Source of the DNA: Cardiocondyla obscurior | Taxonomy: Eukaryota > Arthropoda > Insecta > Hymenoptera > Formicidae | Direction of reading: 5' to 3' | NCBI RefSeq assembly: GCF_019399895.1 | Contig: NC_091874.1 | Location: 5,954,501 to 6,018,500, forward strand | Length of the DNA stretch: 64,000 nucleotides | Part shown: positions 24,061-35,100 of the stretch, piece by piece | How positions within the stretch are numbered: position 1 is the first letter of the stretch | How the letters are laid out: every line of letters starts with the position of its first letter | Translations under genes and position numbers: made by a program | The notes under the pieces: generated by a model | The model's database searches: none | What the model was told of the DNA's origin: nothing | Seen by the model: only the letters and a program-made list of their open reading frames with translations

Positions 24061-25443
24061 CTGAAAATCACCGATTTGATAGCCGACGTTGACTCTCGCT
24101 TAGCGTGAAGCAAGCAAAACGAGAGAGAATTAATCGGCGTTGGTTTTAAAAATGCGGTAACAATAAACAGCTAATTTACGCGTTACACTAATTTTTTAAG
24201 ATAGGATAAGTAGACTCTTTCTTTTTTTATTTTTTCCCTCTTTGCCTGTCGTGCATATCTTGGTTTCATAAAAATAATTATGTATGCAAATAATTATTTT
24301 GACAGAAATAGCAAATGACTTTTTAGGTAATTGTAGATATAAGCTTGTAAAATAATTATTTCAGAAGCTTAAAAACTTAAAAATAGTTTTTATCATAATG
24401 AAATTCACTCGGAAAAGATTAAGATAGTCATTTCAGTAACCTTGTAAGAAGAAATTAACTTTCGTGGATTAACTTTAAGAATTTTTTTTACTCTATTTAA
24501 AAACGCTACTCATTTCCCGAAATTAAATTGGTAGTAATCGTCTTTAGAAATAAAAAGCATTAATAATTTTAATTAATGCGACACAAAATAAAATTAAAAT
24601 TAAATAAGAGGCCATAAAAATATGATTTAATCTGAATTAAATGCGTGAAATACTTTTTACTTATTAAAGAAAATGTTATTAATAAAATTATTTTCTTTTA
24701 ATGCAGTAAATATTTTTTAATTAAATGTTATATAATCTTTAAACGTTGGGTTTTATACTTTCGTTGAAAAAAAAACTGTATTTTAGAAATGCATTGGTAT
24801 ATTCAAAAAGAAATTTGTTCAGTCATGGCCATTAATTTCCAAGCACTTGAGCATGCAAATTCAGCCCGTCATGTATTTCCGTATAGTGTTTCGATCGTAT
24901 TCGAATGCAGGGTGAAGTAAAGAACGTACCTTTACTGCGGTACGAACCGATTCGTTTTAGTATAATCTTGTTACTTCGTGTTGCTAGAAGGTGAGAAATG
25001 CGCGTAGTATCAAAAACGATAAGAGTAATACCGCACGGTTCTAACATGTTGCATTTCCATTGCACAAAGGTCCATTAAGCTTTTTTATGCGTCAGTTAAA
25101 GAATGGAGTGAATCAAGATATGATTTGTACGTTGGATTATTTACATGACATAAGCGAAAAAATTTCGACAACTTCATTATGAGTTTCCCTATTTGAAGTA
25201 AAATGAGATTTGCGAAATTACTGTTTAAATTATTTATACTGTAAATTTACTTATACATATAATTTACTTTTTTTCTGTGCAATAAATATGAGCACAGTAT
25301 ATCAGAAAATATTTTTATTAATGCTGTCAATATTGATTTCATACAATAAATTGTACGATATTGCAAATTTATTAAATTTTTCAATTTTCCTACGTACTAT
25401 TGAAATTAATATAAAACGAGAAATATGACAACATAGTTTTGGT
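24061..25443. other. AT-rich non-coding stretch
   Basis: No gene supported. A minus-strand open frame at 24832-25065 lacks an ATG at its left edge. From its internal ATG (25047) it could be a short first exon up to a donor at 24911, as noted for the exon at 23529, but its composition gives no coding signal. Confidence 0.5.
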
Positions 25444-25497
25444 TAAAAAAAAAAAAAAAAAAAAGAAAAAAAAGAAAAAGAAGAAAAAAGAAAAAAT
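25444..25497. repeat. A-rich low-complexity tract
   Basis: A run of about 20 A is followed by A runs separated by single G, reading as poly-purine on the + strand. Confidence 0.9.
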
Positions 25498-25579
25498 GTA
25501 CGTAAAAAAATTATCTTTGAAATAATTTCGCAATCATCAGTTATATCACAATCTTTCTTCTGTTAACTGTCTTATTATC

Positions 25580-26220
25580 GGGGCGAAGACGCATCGGTGA
25601 GAAATGTCGATCGGAACGAGAACTGCAGAACAGGAATATCGCAATTTCGGCGGAGCACGTGCGTGCTACCACTCAGAACGATCAGAAAAGAGAGAAGCGC
25701 GAGCGTGGGAGGGAGGTTCTGGAGGGTTTCGTTGAGGGGTGCTGGCGTGACCGCGAGTAATTTCGAGCGACGTCTCTCCCCTCAGGCACTCGCCTTGCTC
25801 GGATCGTGGGTGGCCTCAACGGCCTGGCTTGTCTTACCAGCTGGAACAGCACGGCAAGATCGCTAGGGCAAGGTCTATGTTAATAACGCGGATCACTTCA
25901 TCGCATGCATGCTTATTATTTAGCTGTGCCAGTCCAGTTTTAATTCGTGCTGGTTACACACGCCCGTACATACCCCCTACGAGAGTGGCCGGGATTATGA
26001 ATATTAATGCACGTGGCACGGAATGGTCACTTTTCTTCTGGAAATAGTTGCTCCTGACCGTAGGAGCAACGCCGGAAGAAACCTCGTCCTTGACAGGGTA
26101 TTTGATTGTCTCCTACCTGTCGGCCAACCTTGGCTTTGGCCCTCGAAAGCACGCCACACGCCCGATTCGCTCCATCGATGACAATAAATGTTCCCATTTT
26201 GGAGTATAATCGCACATATT
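25580..26220. other. CpG-rich patch, possible regulatory DNA
   Basis: GC-rich against AT-rich flanks, with short frames on both strands (for example + 25597-25866) and no domain. It contains a perfect small hairpin at 26047-26070 (GTTGCTCCT, six-base loop, AGGAGCAAC). No splice-bounded exon was recognised. Confidence 0.35.
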
Positions 26221-27434
26221 TCGCATTTTTTTTTAAATCGCGATAACAGAAAAATATACTTTATATCTAGCTGCAGTTAAAAATAGCTTTAACGAAAGTA
26301 AAAGTTAATTGCTCGGTAAAGAAAATTCATAATTTTATCTCGCGTGTTTGTTAATAAGAATACCTAATGAAATCTGCCTTATCGTTGCATTTCTCGTTTC
26401 AATGCGATCGAAAGTGGGTACAGAAATATACGAGGAACTAAATTTGCATTTGCAAGTGTCTCGAAATGAATGACCGTGACTGAACAAATTATTTTATAAA
26501 TATACGATACAATATATTGAAAAATTTCTCACCCCCGCGTAATCTTCTAAATTCACCGTGATAGATTTTTAGTTTAACAATATCTTCATTCAAAGATAAC
26601 GTAGGGTGAGGTATCATTATGTTCCTTCAATTAATTGTCGTGTAAATTACTTGGTAATTGCCCGTACTTTTACCTAATTTATCATTTAAGCCATTAACTT
26701 ATCAATGTCTTTTCTCGTTAGCAAGTCCTTACCTTTATTATAAGCAAAGTTCTTAGGTCACTTTATATAAGTCATAAATTACTTGGACAGCAAAATTGCT
26801 AACTAACAGCTTTCTCTGACGTACTTGACGCACGTGCCTCGTAAGCTACGTATGTAGTTGATATTGAAAAATAGGCGATTGCGTGATTGTTTAGATCTAC
26901 ACGAAGATTTCCGTTTGCCTCCCAACTTTATTAACCTTTTGTTGCGAAGCAGCTTGTATCGATTAAACTTTCCTTTCTTGATGATTCATTATATATTTTT
27001 CAGCGGTATTGTTACATGCCGCAGCAAAGTTTCACCCGCAACTTTTCAGCACACTTTATTTTATCCGGTTGATCCCGAGATCAATAAAAGTAAAAACAAT
27101 ATGTTTACTTGGTTTTTTTATATTTTTCTTAATTTTTTGTTTTACGTTAAAATAAAAAGAAGTCCAACCCTTTTATATGTTCATTATTAATATTCCGTCT
27201 GATTATGTTGCCTGAATTTTTTATGCTCGTAGGATTGCTTGCGCTTTAAATATTTTATATTGCTTGAAAGCAGTCCTTAAAACAAATAAAGGTTTATCTT
27301 ATGTTTTAATTAAACTATATCTCAAGCTTTCAAGCAATGTGAATCATTTACGTAAGAAATGCAAGGTCTTCTTTTAATTTTTTTTTTTTTGCCACATATT
27401 GCGAAATAATGTTATCGGAAAATATCAAACTCGC
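26221..27434. other. AT-rich non-coding stretch
   Basis: No gene. It holds an inverted repeat of 13 bp (ATTGCTTGAAAGC at 27259-27271 and its complement at 27326-27338) around a 54-nt loop. A + frame at 26858-27190 has no recognisable domain. Confidence 0.5.
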
Positions 27435-27560
27435 GAATACATAATGTGCCTGGCTTTTCTTTCGCGCGCCCGGCACGAAAATAAATCACCAACTCGTTGA
27501 AGTACGTGCATGTAAGTAACGGCACAGGATGAGTGCCGTGAAATTCGACGGGGCGTACGT
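27435..27560. repeat. Copy 1 of a diverged local repeat
   Basis: It shares an ordered set of blocks with 28715-28835: ATAATGT, a CG-rich core, ATAAATC, CTCGTTGAA, GTAAGTAAC, then GCCG..GT.AAATTCG. In minus-strand frames both give FNE..IY (YFNELVIYFRAGR here). Identity is partial, so this is an old duplication or an old repeat family. Confidence 0.55.
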
Positions 27561-28639
27561 TTCGACGACTCATGGTAGCTCGCCTATGAGGAACGCACAC
27601 AACGCGAGAAAGACCATTCACAAGATTAAGAGCGTGGCTATGCGATTTTCCTGCACGGACATTTCTCATAGTGAAAGTATCCAGCTAAAGCTTTCGAAGT
27701 GAATTAGATTCCTAAGGGCGATTCTTTCGTTGATTTTCCCGAAAGCTAGTATTTTAGGAACCTGCAGTCATACGAATGTAATGGAATATTCATGTGAACG
27801 TTACTTTGGACTATATCAAGAAACAGAATAATGATTGAATGATAACAAGATTTGTGACATACCCATCTGTTAGATTTAAATTTTAACTTTGAAAAGTTTT
27901 AAATTAAATAAAGTTTGATTTTTTATGTTAAATTTATTATATCGCGCAAATGCAAAAAAAAAAAGAAAAAAAAATGGAAAGAAAGTATATAAAGCACAAT
28001 TCGATCGAAGTCGCAAATAACGTCTTAAATGTGACGTTAATTATACATAAGTGGCAAACGTCCTTAATTAGTAGCATTCAAATGGTGTTTCAGGTCGTAT
28101 ATATTAATATCAAAATGGTTTGCGTGACAGCTTCGATTAGTTACCCTTACTTGTCATCAAAGTCCCATTAATCTCGCCGCTTATGATGAAATAAGCTAGA
28201 GTAAGCTTTCGAAATTCGAAAAGTGACACAGAGAAAGAGAATCGAATAAACTTTTGCACAATTTTCAAATCTTCGTTCACGTATATGTTAATAAAAAAAA
28301 AGAAAGAAATTAAAATAAATTATCGCATCTCTGAAGTTTACACTATCTTTTTACCTACCTATTTAGCTGATTTAATAATTAAAATTAAACATCTATCCAA
28401 ATATTTATTTTAACTAAAAAATTATACGTAATGTTAAATAAATATTAATCACTTAATTGCTGGAAATCATAGTTGAATTTTTATTCTACCGAGTTCATTT
28501 TTTACCTAACCTTCGAGGATTTTCATTAATTTAATTGTACATATACGTATAACTTGAGTTATACTTTTTTTTTTTTTCTTAGACTTTCGTAAGAGAAATC
28601 AAGTTATTTTAAAAAGAAATTACGACGCGATGTTTGAGA

Positions 28640-30150
28640 AAGACTCTCATTAAAACGTTATATCTGTGAAACGGAATTTGCCTCGCCAGTAATACGAGTC
28701 GATGTTTCGGACGGCGCGTAAATAATGTCGTCCGCCACTTGCCTTTCACGCACGGCGCCGAGATAAATCGCAGGCTCGTTGAACCGGGTGCTCGGACGTA
28801 AGTAACAAGCCGGCGTAAAATTCGTCAACGGCTCTCGGGGAGAGGTCTCGCCGCAAACTGGCGCGAGAGAAAGCCGCTCGTGAAAGAAAAGGGGGGTTCG
28901 TAGCGTTTCTCGCCATAAATCACCGAGCTGGGTGGCGACCCGACGACGACAGCGACGACGACGATGATGACGAAGCCCTCGATGTCGCGCGCACAAGCTG
29001 TGCAGCAACGCCATCGAGACCCGTCGCGTCCGCCTCTTTCACCCCATTTCGTTCGTTTTCGCCCGCAGCCATCCCCGGCGGCATCTTGCGCTCTATAATG
29101 ACGGAGATACGTCCTTCCGTGTCGCACGTACCCGTCATAATTTTCAACCATCTCTCGTCCTACGACCTCCACGACTCTCAAACCGCCTCGCTATTCCGAG
29201 TCTACTCGCGCTGTCAAGGCGGTAATAGTTTTCCCGACGTTGTACTATGCATCCAACTCGAGGAGAAATATTAAAAACGAAAGGGGGAGACTGTAATGGA
29301 CGAGAATTAAACGATAAACGTGGAGTGCTCAAACGCCGCAATCTTGTCTATTTATTCTGCAACTTTTTATTTAATCCCCGCGTCTCTTATGATATTTATA
29401 TACACGCGGGGGAAAAGAGATATAAATAATATTTCTTTTTCCAATATATTTAGTAGAATTTATTGTCGTATATTTCAGTTGCGACCACCGCAGGCTCGAG
29501 GAATATATCGAAAAATGTTTGCTTTTTATTCCTCAAATTCGTCCTTTTTCTCAGTTCATTTCGGCGACTGCAACGCGTCCCAAATAAAAGTTCGCGCCCG
29601 AGTTAAAGCGCTTCTGGAGCATCGAGGGGAAAGGAGGAAAAAAAAAAAAAAAAAAGAGCTACGCGCAAAGCAATGGCCGGTACACGCGCTCGTCCGCTCG
29701 CGCGCGGACACGTGCATGCACGCGGGAAGACGTAGTCGCGTGTATCGTATCGCGCGATGAAGCGTAATGCGACCGCCGTACGACAACCCGTTCGAGCATA
29801 AAAAGCCCGTGGACGTCACGCGTTACCCTCCAGCCGTCGCTTTAAACGGGTTCGCAGGTATCGCGCGTGCGGTATAAACAAATATCACTCGGTTAAAATT
29901 GATCTCTCTCCACGGGTCGTTAGCGGGTCGGTTCGCGTCGCAGCCACGGAACAGGCATTGCTCCACGGCGAGTCTGCGGGTCTACGCGGGCGTGTACGTG
30001 AGCCGCGTTATATGCGAGATATATCGATGAATTCCGGCTATGGACGCAATTCCTGAGGCCGGGAGCGAATTTGAGACTAACCGGAATTTCAGAGCGCGGG
30101 GTAATTGGCTACGTAGAATTTTCTGATTGGTTAAGTGAGAGAGACCGGGT
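28640..30150. other. CpG-rich block, possible promoter region
   Basis: A long patch of high CpG content with overlapping frames on both strands, including opposing ones at 28658-29181 (-) and 29086-29760 (+). It includes a run of about 17 A at 29638-29655 and an ACG-rich stretch at 28945-28970. No conserved protein is recognisable. Compositionally this resembles hymenopteran CpG-rich regulatory DNA. It would be an intronic promoter or enhancer of the receptor gene if the intron reading is right. Confidence 0.35.
28715..28835. repeat. Copy 2 of a diverged local repeat
   Basis: Counterpart of 27435-27560 in the same orientation, about 1.28 kb away. The minus-strand frame reads RFNEPAIYLGAVRER where the other reads YFNELVIYFRAGRAK. 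Confidence 0.55.
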
Positions 30151-31892
30151 AACACGCGTGCCGGCGGATATACATTCGAATCTTGCACGCTGAAGGTAAT
30201 GGGCGGTTTTGCACGGTGGTTACGCGAATGCCAGCTACACGAATTGCAGTCCTCGATCCGCGCGTGTTTACTGCAATTGAAAGCGGCGGCTGGATGGCGA
30301 AATCAATGTTAATTCTATCTTGACTCCGTAGGCGACACGAGGGAAATAATACAGATACCAAACAGACTTCAATATAGCGTGATAATTTCCGAAACAGTGA
30401 TAAGTAATATTTAATATAAATAATAAAAGCGTAGATCCGCGCGAGTAAAATGTCAATCAAAACGAAGGTAAAAGCTGTAAGATTTGTGACTTTGAATGAA
30501 GTTATTAAATTCTTTCGTTTTCGTGGGTTTAATCGTGCACCGTGCGCTACATAAACGATCTAATTCACAACTTTTAAGAGAAGAGGTTGCAAAATACGTT
30601 GTAATTTGTAATATTCTCTCGGTACTTTGTTGCTCCGTCGAATATGATGAGACTATATTAATCATTCAAGTGCACTAAAGCCAGCCACGTGAATCCCTTA
30701 ATTTCCTGCTAACAAGCGTAATTGTCCTTAGTGATAACAAGCATAATTTTGACGTGAGTCAAATGAACGTATTCACCCAGTTAGGACACCTATCTCGACT
30801 ACCTTGCAACCCTTAGATCCTTATTGTTCTGCTATGTTAGGGCGAAGATTGACGAAGGGGATGCGTAACGACCCTTCAAGCTTCACGTTTTGCTCCTAAT
30901 TTGTTAGATACACCTCGCCGGATTATATTAATCATTCTCAATTTCGTAACACATTTTTAATATCACAATTTAGAAAATTAATAACGGTATTTTATTATTA
31001 TTTCACGAATGCTAGATTTATTTTAAATATTTTCTTTAATCGTGCAATATTGTTCTATTACATATTGAATATTTTAAATAAAAAAAAAATTTACGGATAA
31101 TTTTAATATTTTTATCAAAATATTATAAATAAGTCGAAAAATATGAAAATAATTTGTTAAAATTTGCAAATTATAATTGCGTTTTCTAGGTGAAGGATTG
31201 GCCTACGATGAAGTGTCACGGTTAGATCCCTTATTTATTTATGTCGCTACTGCGATCCTTATAAAATGCATACTGCGCACTCACCCTCCTTACTTTCCGC
31301 TCAATACGCCATCGAAGAGTCGTACTATATAGAGTGCAAACTAAAAGCTCTTGCCACGGTGAGATGGAATGTGGGCATATATTTCGCATTTACACGCAGA
31401 TAATAAACGATAAATATTCGTCACTTTTGTATAACAGATTTTTCGAACTGCAATTAAGTACTTAAAAATTACCGAGACAAGTTTAAATGGTATTATTTTT
31501 TTTTTTGCTTAAAAAAATTAATCGAAATATATTTTTGTACGTGCAAATTTAAATAGATTTTTTTTTTAAAGCAACGTTTCGAAAAAACGATGTACAAATA
31601 TCTGACAGTTTTATCGAGCATAAGAAGAAAACGAAATGCGAATGTGTGTACTACTGCAGTGCAATGCAGGTGCACATTAGTCAAGTTCACGAAGCCGAAT
31701 GGAATGCATCCTGAAAAATAAAACCGTCGGCAAGGGTGGCGCAATGCAGCAGGATTTCACATTACATTGATGAAGAAAAAGTACGAGTTATAGATTATAT
31801 GAACAAGCATTTCATCTTATGCTACGCAGAAGTAATTCGAGTTTGCACAGCTTGCTAATGTAATCACGGAAAACAGTAATAATGTTATCACG
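30151..31892. other. AT-rich non-coding stretch
   Basis: Mixed to AT-rich with no gene recognised. Frames near 30131-30460 (-) and 31493-31744 (-) have no domain. Confidence 0.5.
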
Positions 31893-31894
31893 TA

Positions 31895-32116
31895 CAGTTA
31901 GTCATAAAAGTCTACATACACCACTGAAAATCAGTGGTGCCTTTTTACATTATTTAAGCTTTTTGTTCCTTGCTTCTTTCACAAAAATGGTTTTGTATGT
32001 AAATGTAAACTTACATGTAAAAAAAATTACATGTTACGTAGGAATAAAAAGCTTAAATAACGTAAAAAAAATACTGCTAATTTTTAATGGTGTATGTAGA
32101 ATTTTATGAGTAACTC
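31895..32116. mobile_element. Tc1/mariner-type MITE, 222 bp, with TA duplication
   Basis: The element starts CAGTTAGTCATAAAAG and ends with the near-complement CTTTT..ATGAGTAACTC type terminus, flanked on both sides by TA (31893-31894 and 32117-32118). The terminal inverted repeats run about 76 bp and include CTACATACACCA and ATTTAAGCTTTTT.TTCCT. Near the left end lies a further palindrome (CACCACTGA AAA TCAGTGGTG). The TCTACATACACC block resembles Tc1-like ends of the Sleeping Beauty type. The open frame across it is accidental; no transposase is present. Confidence 0.88.
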
Positions 32117-32118
32117 TA

Positions 32119-35100
32119 TATGTATAATTGATCGATATATATGCCTTATTACCGTTCCATATAAATGCACGTAGTTGAAAAAAATTAATATTGCCTAATT
32201 ACTATATTAATAATTTTTTGTTATTAAATATGTTATTAAAAACATTGCAGTTGCAATAATTATATATAATATATATCCTTTAATCTTAATACGCTGCAAT
32301 CTTTCTTCCCTGTGTAACAATCTGCGACGTCTGCTCTCGCCATTGCCATAAATATAAACTTTTGCGGACTTGAATATATATGTTGCTATGTACTTAAGTA
32401 AGAAGCTGCACTGTTCCTTACTTAAGAAACTTTCTGTACAAAATGAAAAAAAACTACATCGATTAACGCATTAAAAATACGGAGGCCATTTATTTCATTT
32501 TGAGAAACAAAAACGTTTATGAAAGTACTTAGTGTAAAGCTCGACTCACTTTATGATATTTTACTCGAGGGTTATAAAATGATAAAGATTGCAGAGCGGA
32601 AAATTTAGAAAGCCAACATTAAATCTGCTAAAAATTAAGGTTTATTATAAACTCGTACCATTAGCCTTCTCAATGACTCGTATTTTCTTCACAGAGAATT
32701 AAAATTTAAACTGTAAATTCATCTTTGTATATTAATTTACACGAACGATTAAAATCAATATCATTAAAAAATACGAGAAGTCGAACCCACGCAACTAATA
32801 TTTTCCTCAAACTGAAATCGACTTCATCGTCTCCAAATGCAAATCAACGGTATGACAAGAATTTCGTAATGGAGAACGTGAATGTCGAACAATATTCGCG
32901 CGTTGGTCAGTTAGCCAGGTAATATTGAACTGTATCCTAATTAATCGACTTGGTGCATGTTTGAGTGGAGCTATGCACGTGTCCGCGATATACACACAAC
33001 AGATAGCGAGTAAAACTATTTTAATGCAACATTGTAATTTGTTCCTGAGTCATAAAGAACAATTACTTTCACCCACCCTATCTAAAAAAAAAGCCGTGTT
33101 AAATCGAATCAAATTTATTGTTGCCGCTTTCATTTCGCGATGCTGATTCCTTCTCACGGTTACCTTATTTCGTACGGCGAGAGTAAACGTCGTTGTTAAT
33201 AATTTTTATGTTTTAATATTTATGACTTTTATACGAATGTTAGAGAGACGTGCAAACGCGAGACACCGCGCGCGCGAGCCACGTGCGCCACCGAAATTGC
33301 TATAGGTCCCGCGGTTGTCGTAGGTCGTTTCGCGGCCGGCCGGCTGATCTGGTCAATGCCCTCGCACAGCGAGACACGCATACGGCCCGCGCTCGGTCGC
33401 TGGCAGAGGCGAGAGAGTACGGATATAAAGGAGGTCACCAACGCGTCCGCTGATCTACTTCAACTGTTTTAAGTCGGGGCATCATGTTCGTAAAGAACGA
33501 TGCAAACGCGCGCGAGCCATGGACTTATGCTTGTCGCTCGTCCGCTACACAGCGGTAACGCGACAGACAAACGCACACGGCATGGTTGTGAAAATTTATT
33601 ATCGAATAATCTCTTTTTATTAAAGTGTAGTAACGTTGTATTTTTATGCTCATATTTGATTTTTAGGATACCATATTATTATTTATATTGATAGGTTTAT
33701 CAATTAAACTACTGAGTGAGAAAATTAATTTTATCTCTTATTTTGCATTATTAATTTATGGCGATATGCATCAAGGGCGATGTGAAGCGCATATCAAAAC
33801 GAGATTACTGTGATGTATCTAGTAATAATTAAATCGTTGCAAATATTAAATTAAATGAACTATTAATTATCTGTATGTACAAAATGTTCTAAATCTATTG
33901 CAATATGTGATATGTATATGAAATAAATTTAGAGCGCTGTATTATAAATTAATTATTATTCAGTATTCACAATTGTAATTAGAACCTGTTTTCTAATTAA
34001 CTCCTAAATAAGTGATTTCAATGCTGCGTAATATTAGAAAGAAAGTGAAGCCTTTTCTAAGTAAATTTTTTTTTTTCTTTTTTTTTGCCTTTTAGTTCTA
34101 ATGATCTTAAATACGTATCATTTTAAAAACAAAATGTGAAATAGATTATTTGGATTCCCCTAACCTCTTTTGACGCAAAAGAGAAAACGTACATGTAACA
34201 AAAAAAAAATTATAATTTATGATAAATCGCTAATGCACAAACTGCTAAAAAACATAAAATCTCTAAGGCACTTCCATAAACCATCGGAGATTTTTAAATT
34301 GATGACATACGTATAATATATCGTGTACATTCATGTAACGCATCTCTGACATTTCCTGTTGCATTCTATGTTCTCGTTCCAATGCAAAGTTTACGACAGC
34401 TCTTTGAAACGTTGGCGTTACTAAAGCGACAGCAGTTCCTACGTTTATCCGTATGACGTCCGAACTTCCCTTTCTACCCTTCCCAGGCTCCCTTCTCTCT
34501 CTCTTTCATCTTTCTCTTTCTATAGAAATATTTTATCGACTCCCATGATTGCGTCCACCTTCGCGGACACGCGAGCTTTCACGCTTGTCTTTTATGTTTG
34601 CGATCCATCCCCTGCCTACATTAATTACCCACACTACTTCAGCCTAAAAAGAATCCGCTCGTACGCGACATGCTCGTTATTGTCCTTTTTCCAGTCGGAC
34701 TATACCGGCGCATGGCGTCCGGAGTAAGATTAACGCCTCTCGAGATTGCACTTTTTCCCGCTCGCCCACGGTCCACTCTTCCCGGGATTACGCTCCCCGT
34801 AAAAGGACTTTTTTCGCGGTTATTACTAGTCATTAGTGTTGGCGAAATAACTAACTGCCCGTGGCATAATTTCCTCCCGCGGTTGTTATAAGATTAAACT
34901 AACGCGGCGTTACTTCTACGCGCGCCGCGCGCGATCGGTGTTTAGTTATAATGCGATTACCTAGGGTCCACATGAGATCTGCTTTGTTTCTTCTTTCAAC
35001 GATAATATTGTTACGTAGACAGAAAATATTGCAGTTTTTATCCAACGTATCGCCACGCAAAACACTTGTTGGCAAAAACTCATTCCAATTACTACGAAAG

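Noticed and set aside
23974..24090. Short ATG frames (MSRQRR...) on both strands of the inverted repeat
   Set aside because: They arise from the palindrome itself and stop after 9-17 codons.
28658..29181. Overlapping 118-codon minus-strand frames
   Set aside because: Low-complexity Arg/Ser-rich translations of CpG-rich DNA with frames open on both strands; kept only as a CpG block and repeat copy.
31882..32109. 75-codon + frame
   Set aside because: It lies almost wholly inside the Tc1-type MITE and is an accident of that repeat.
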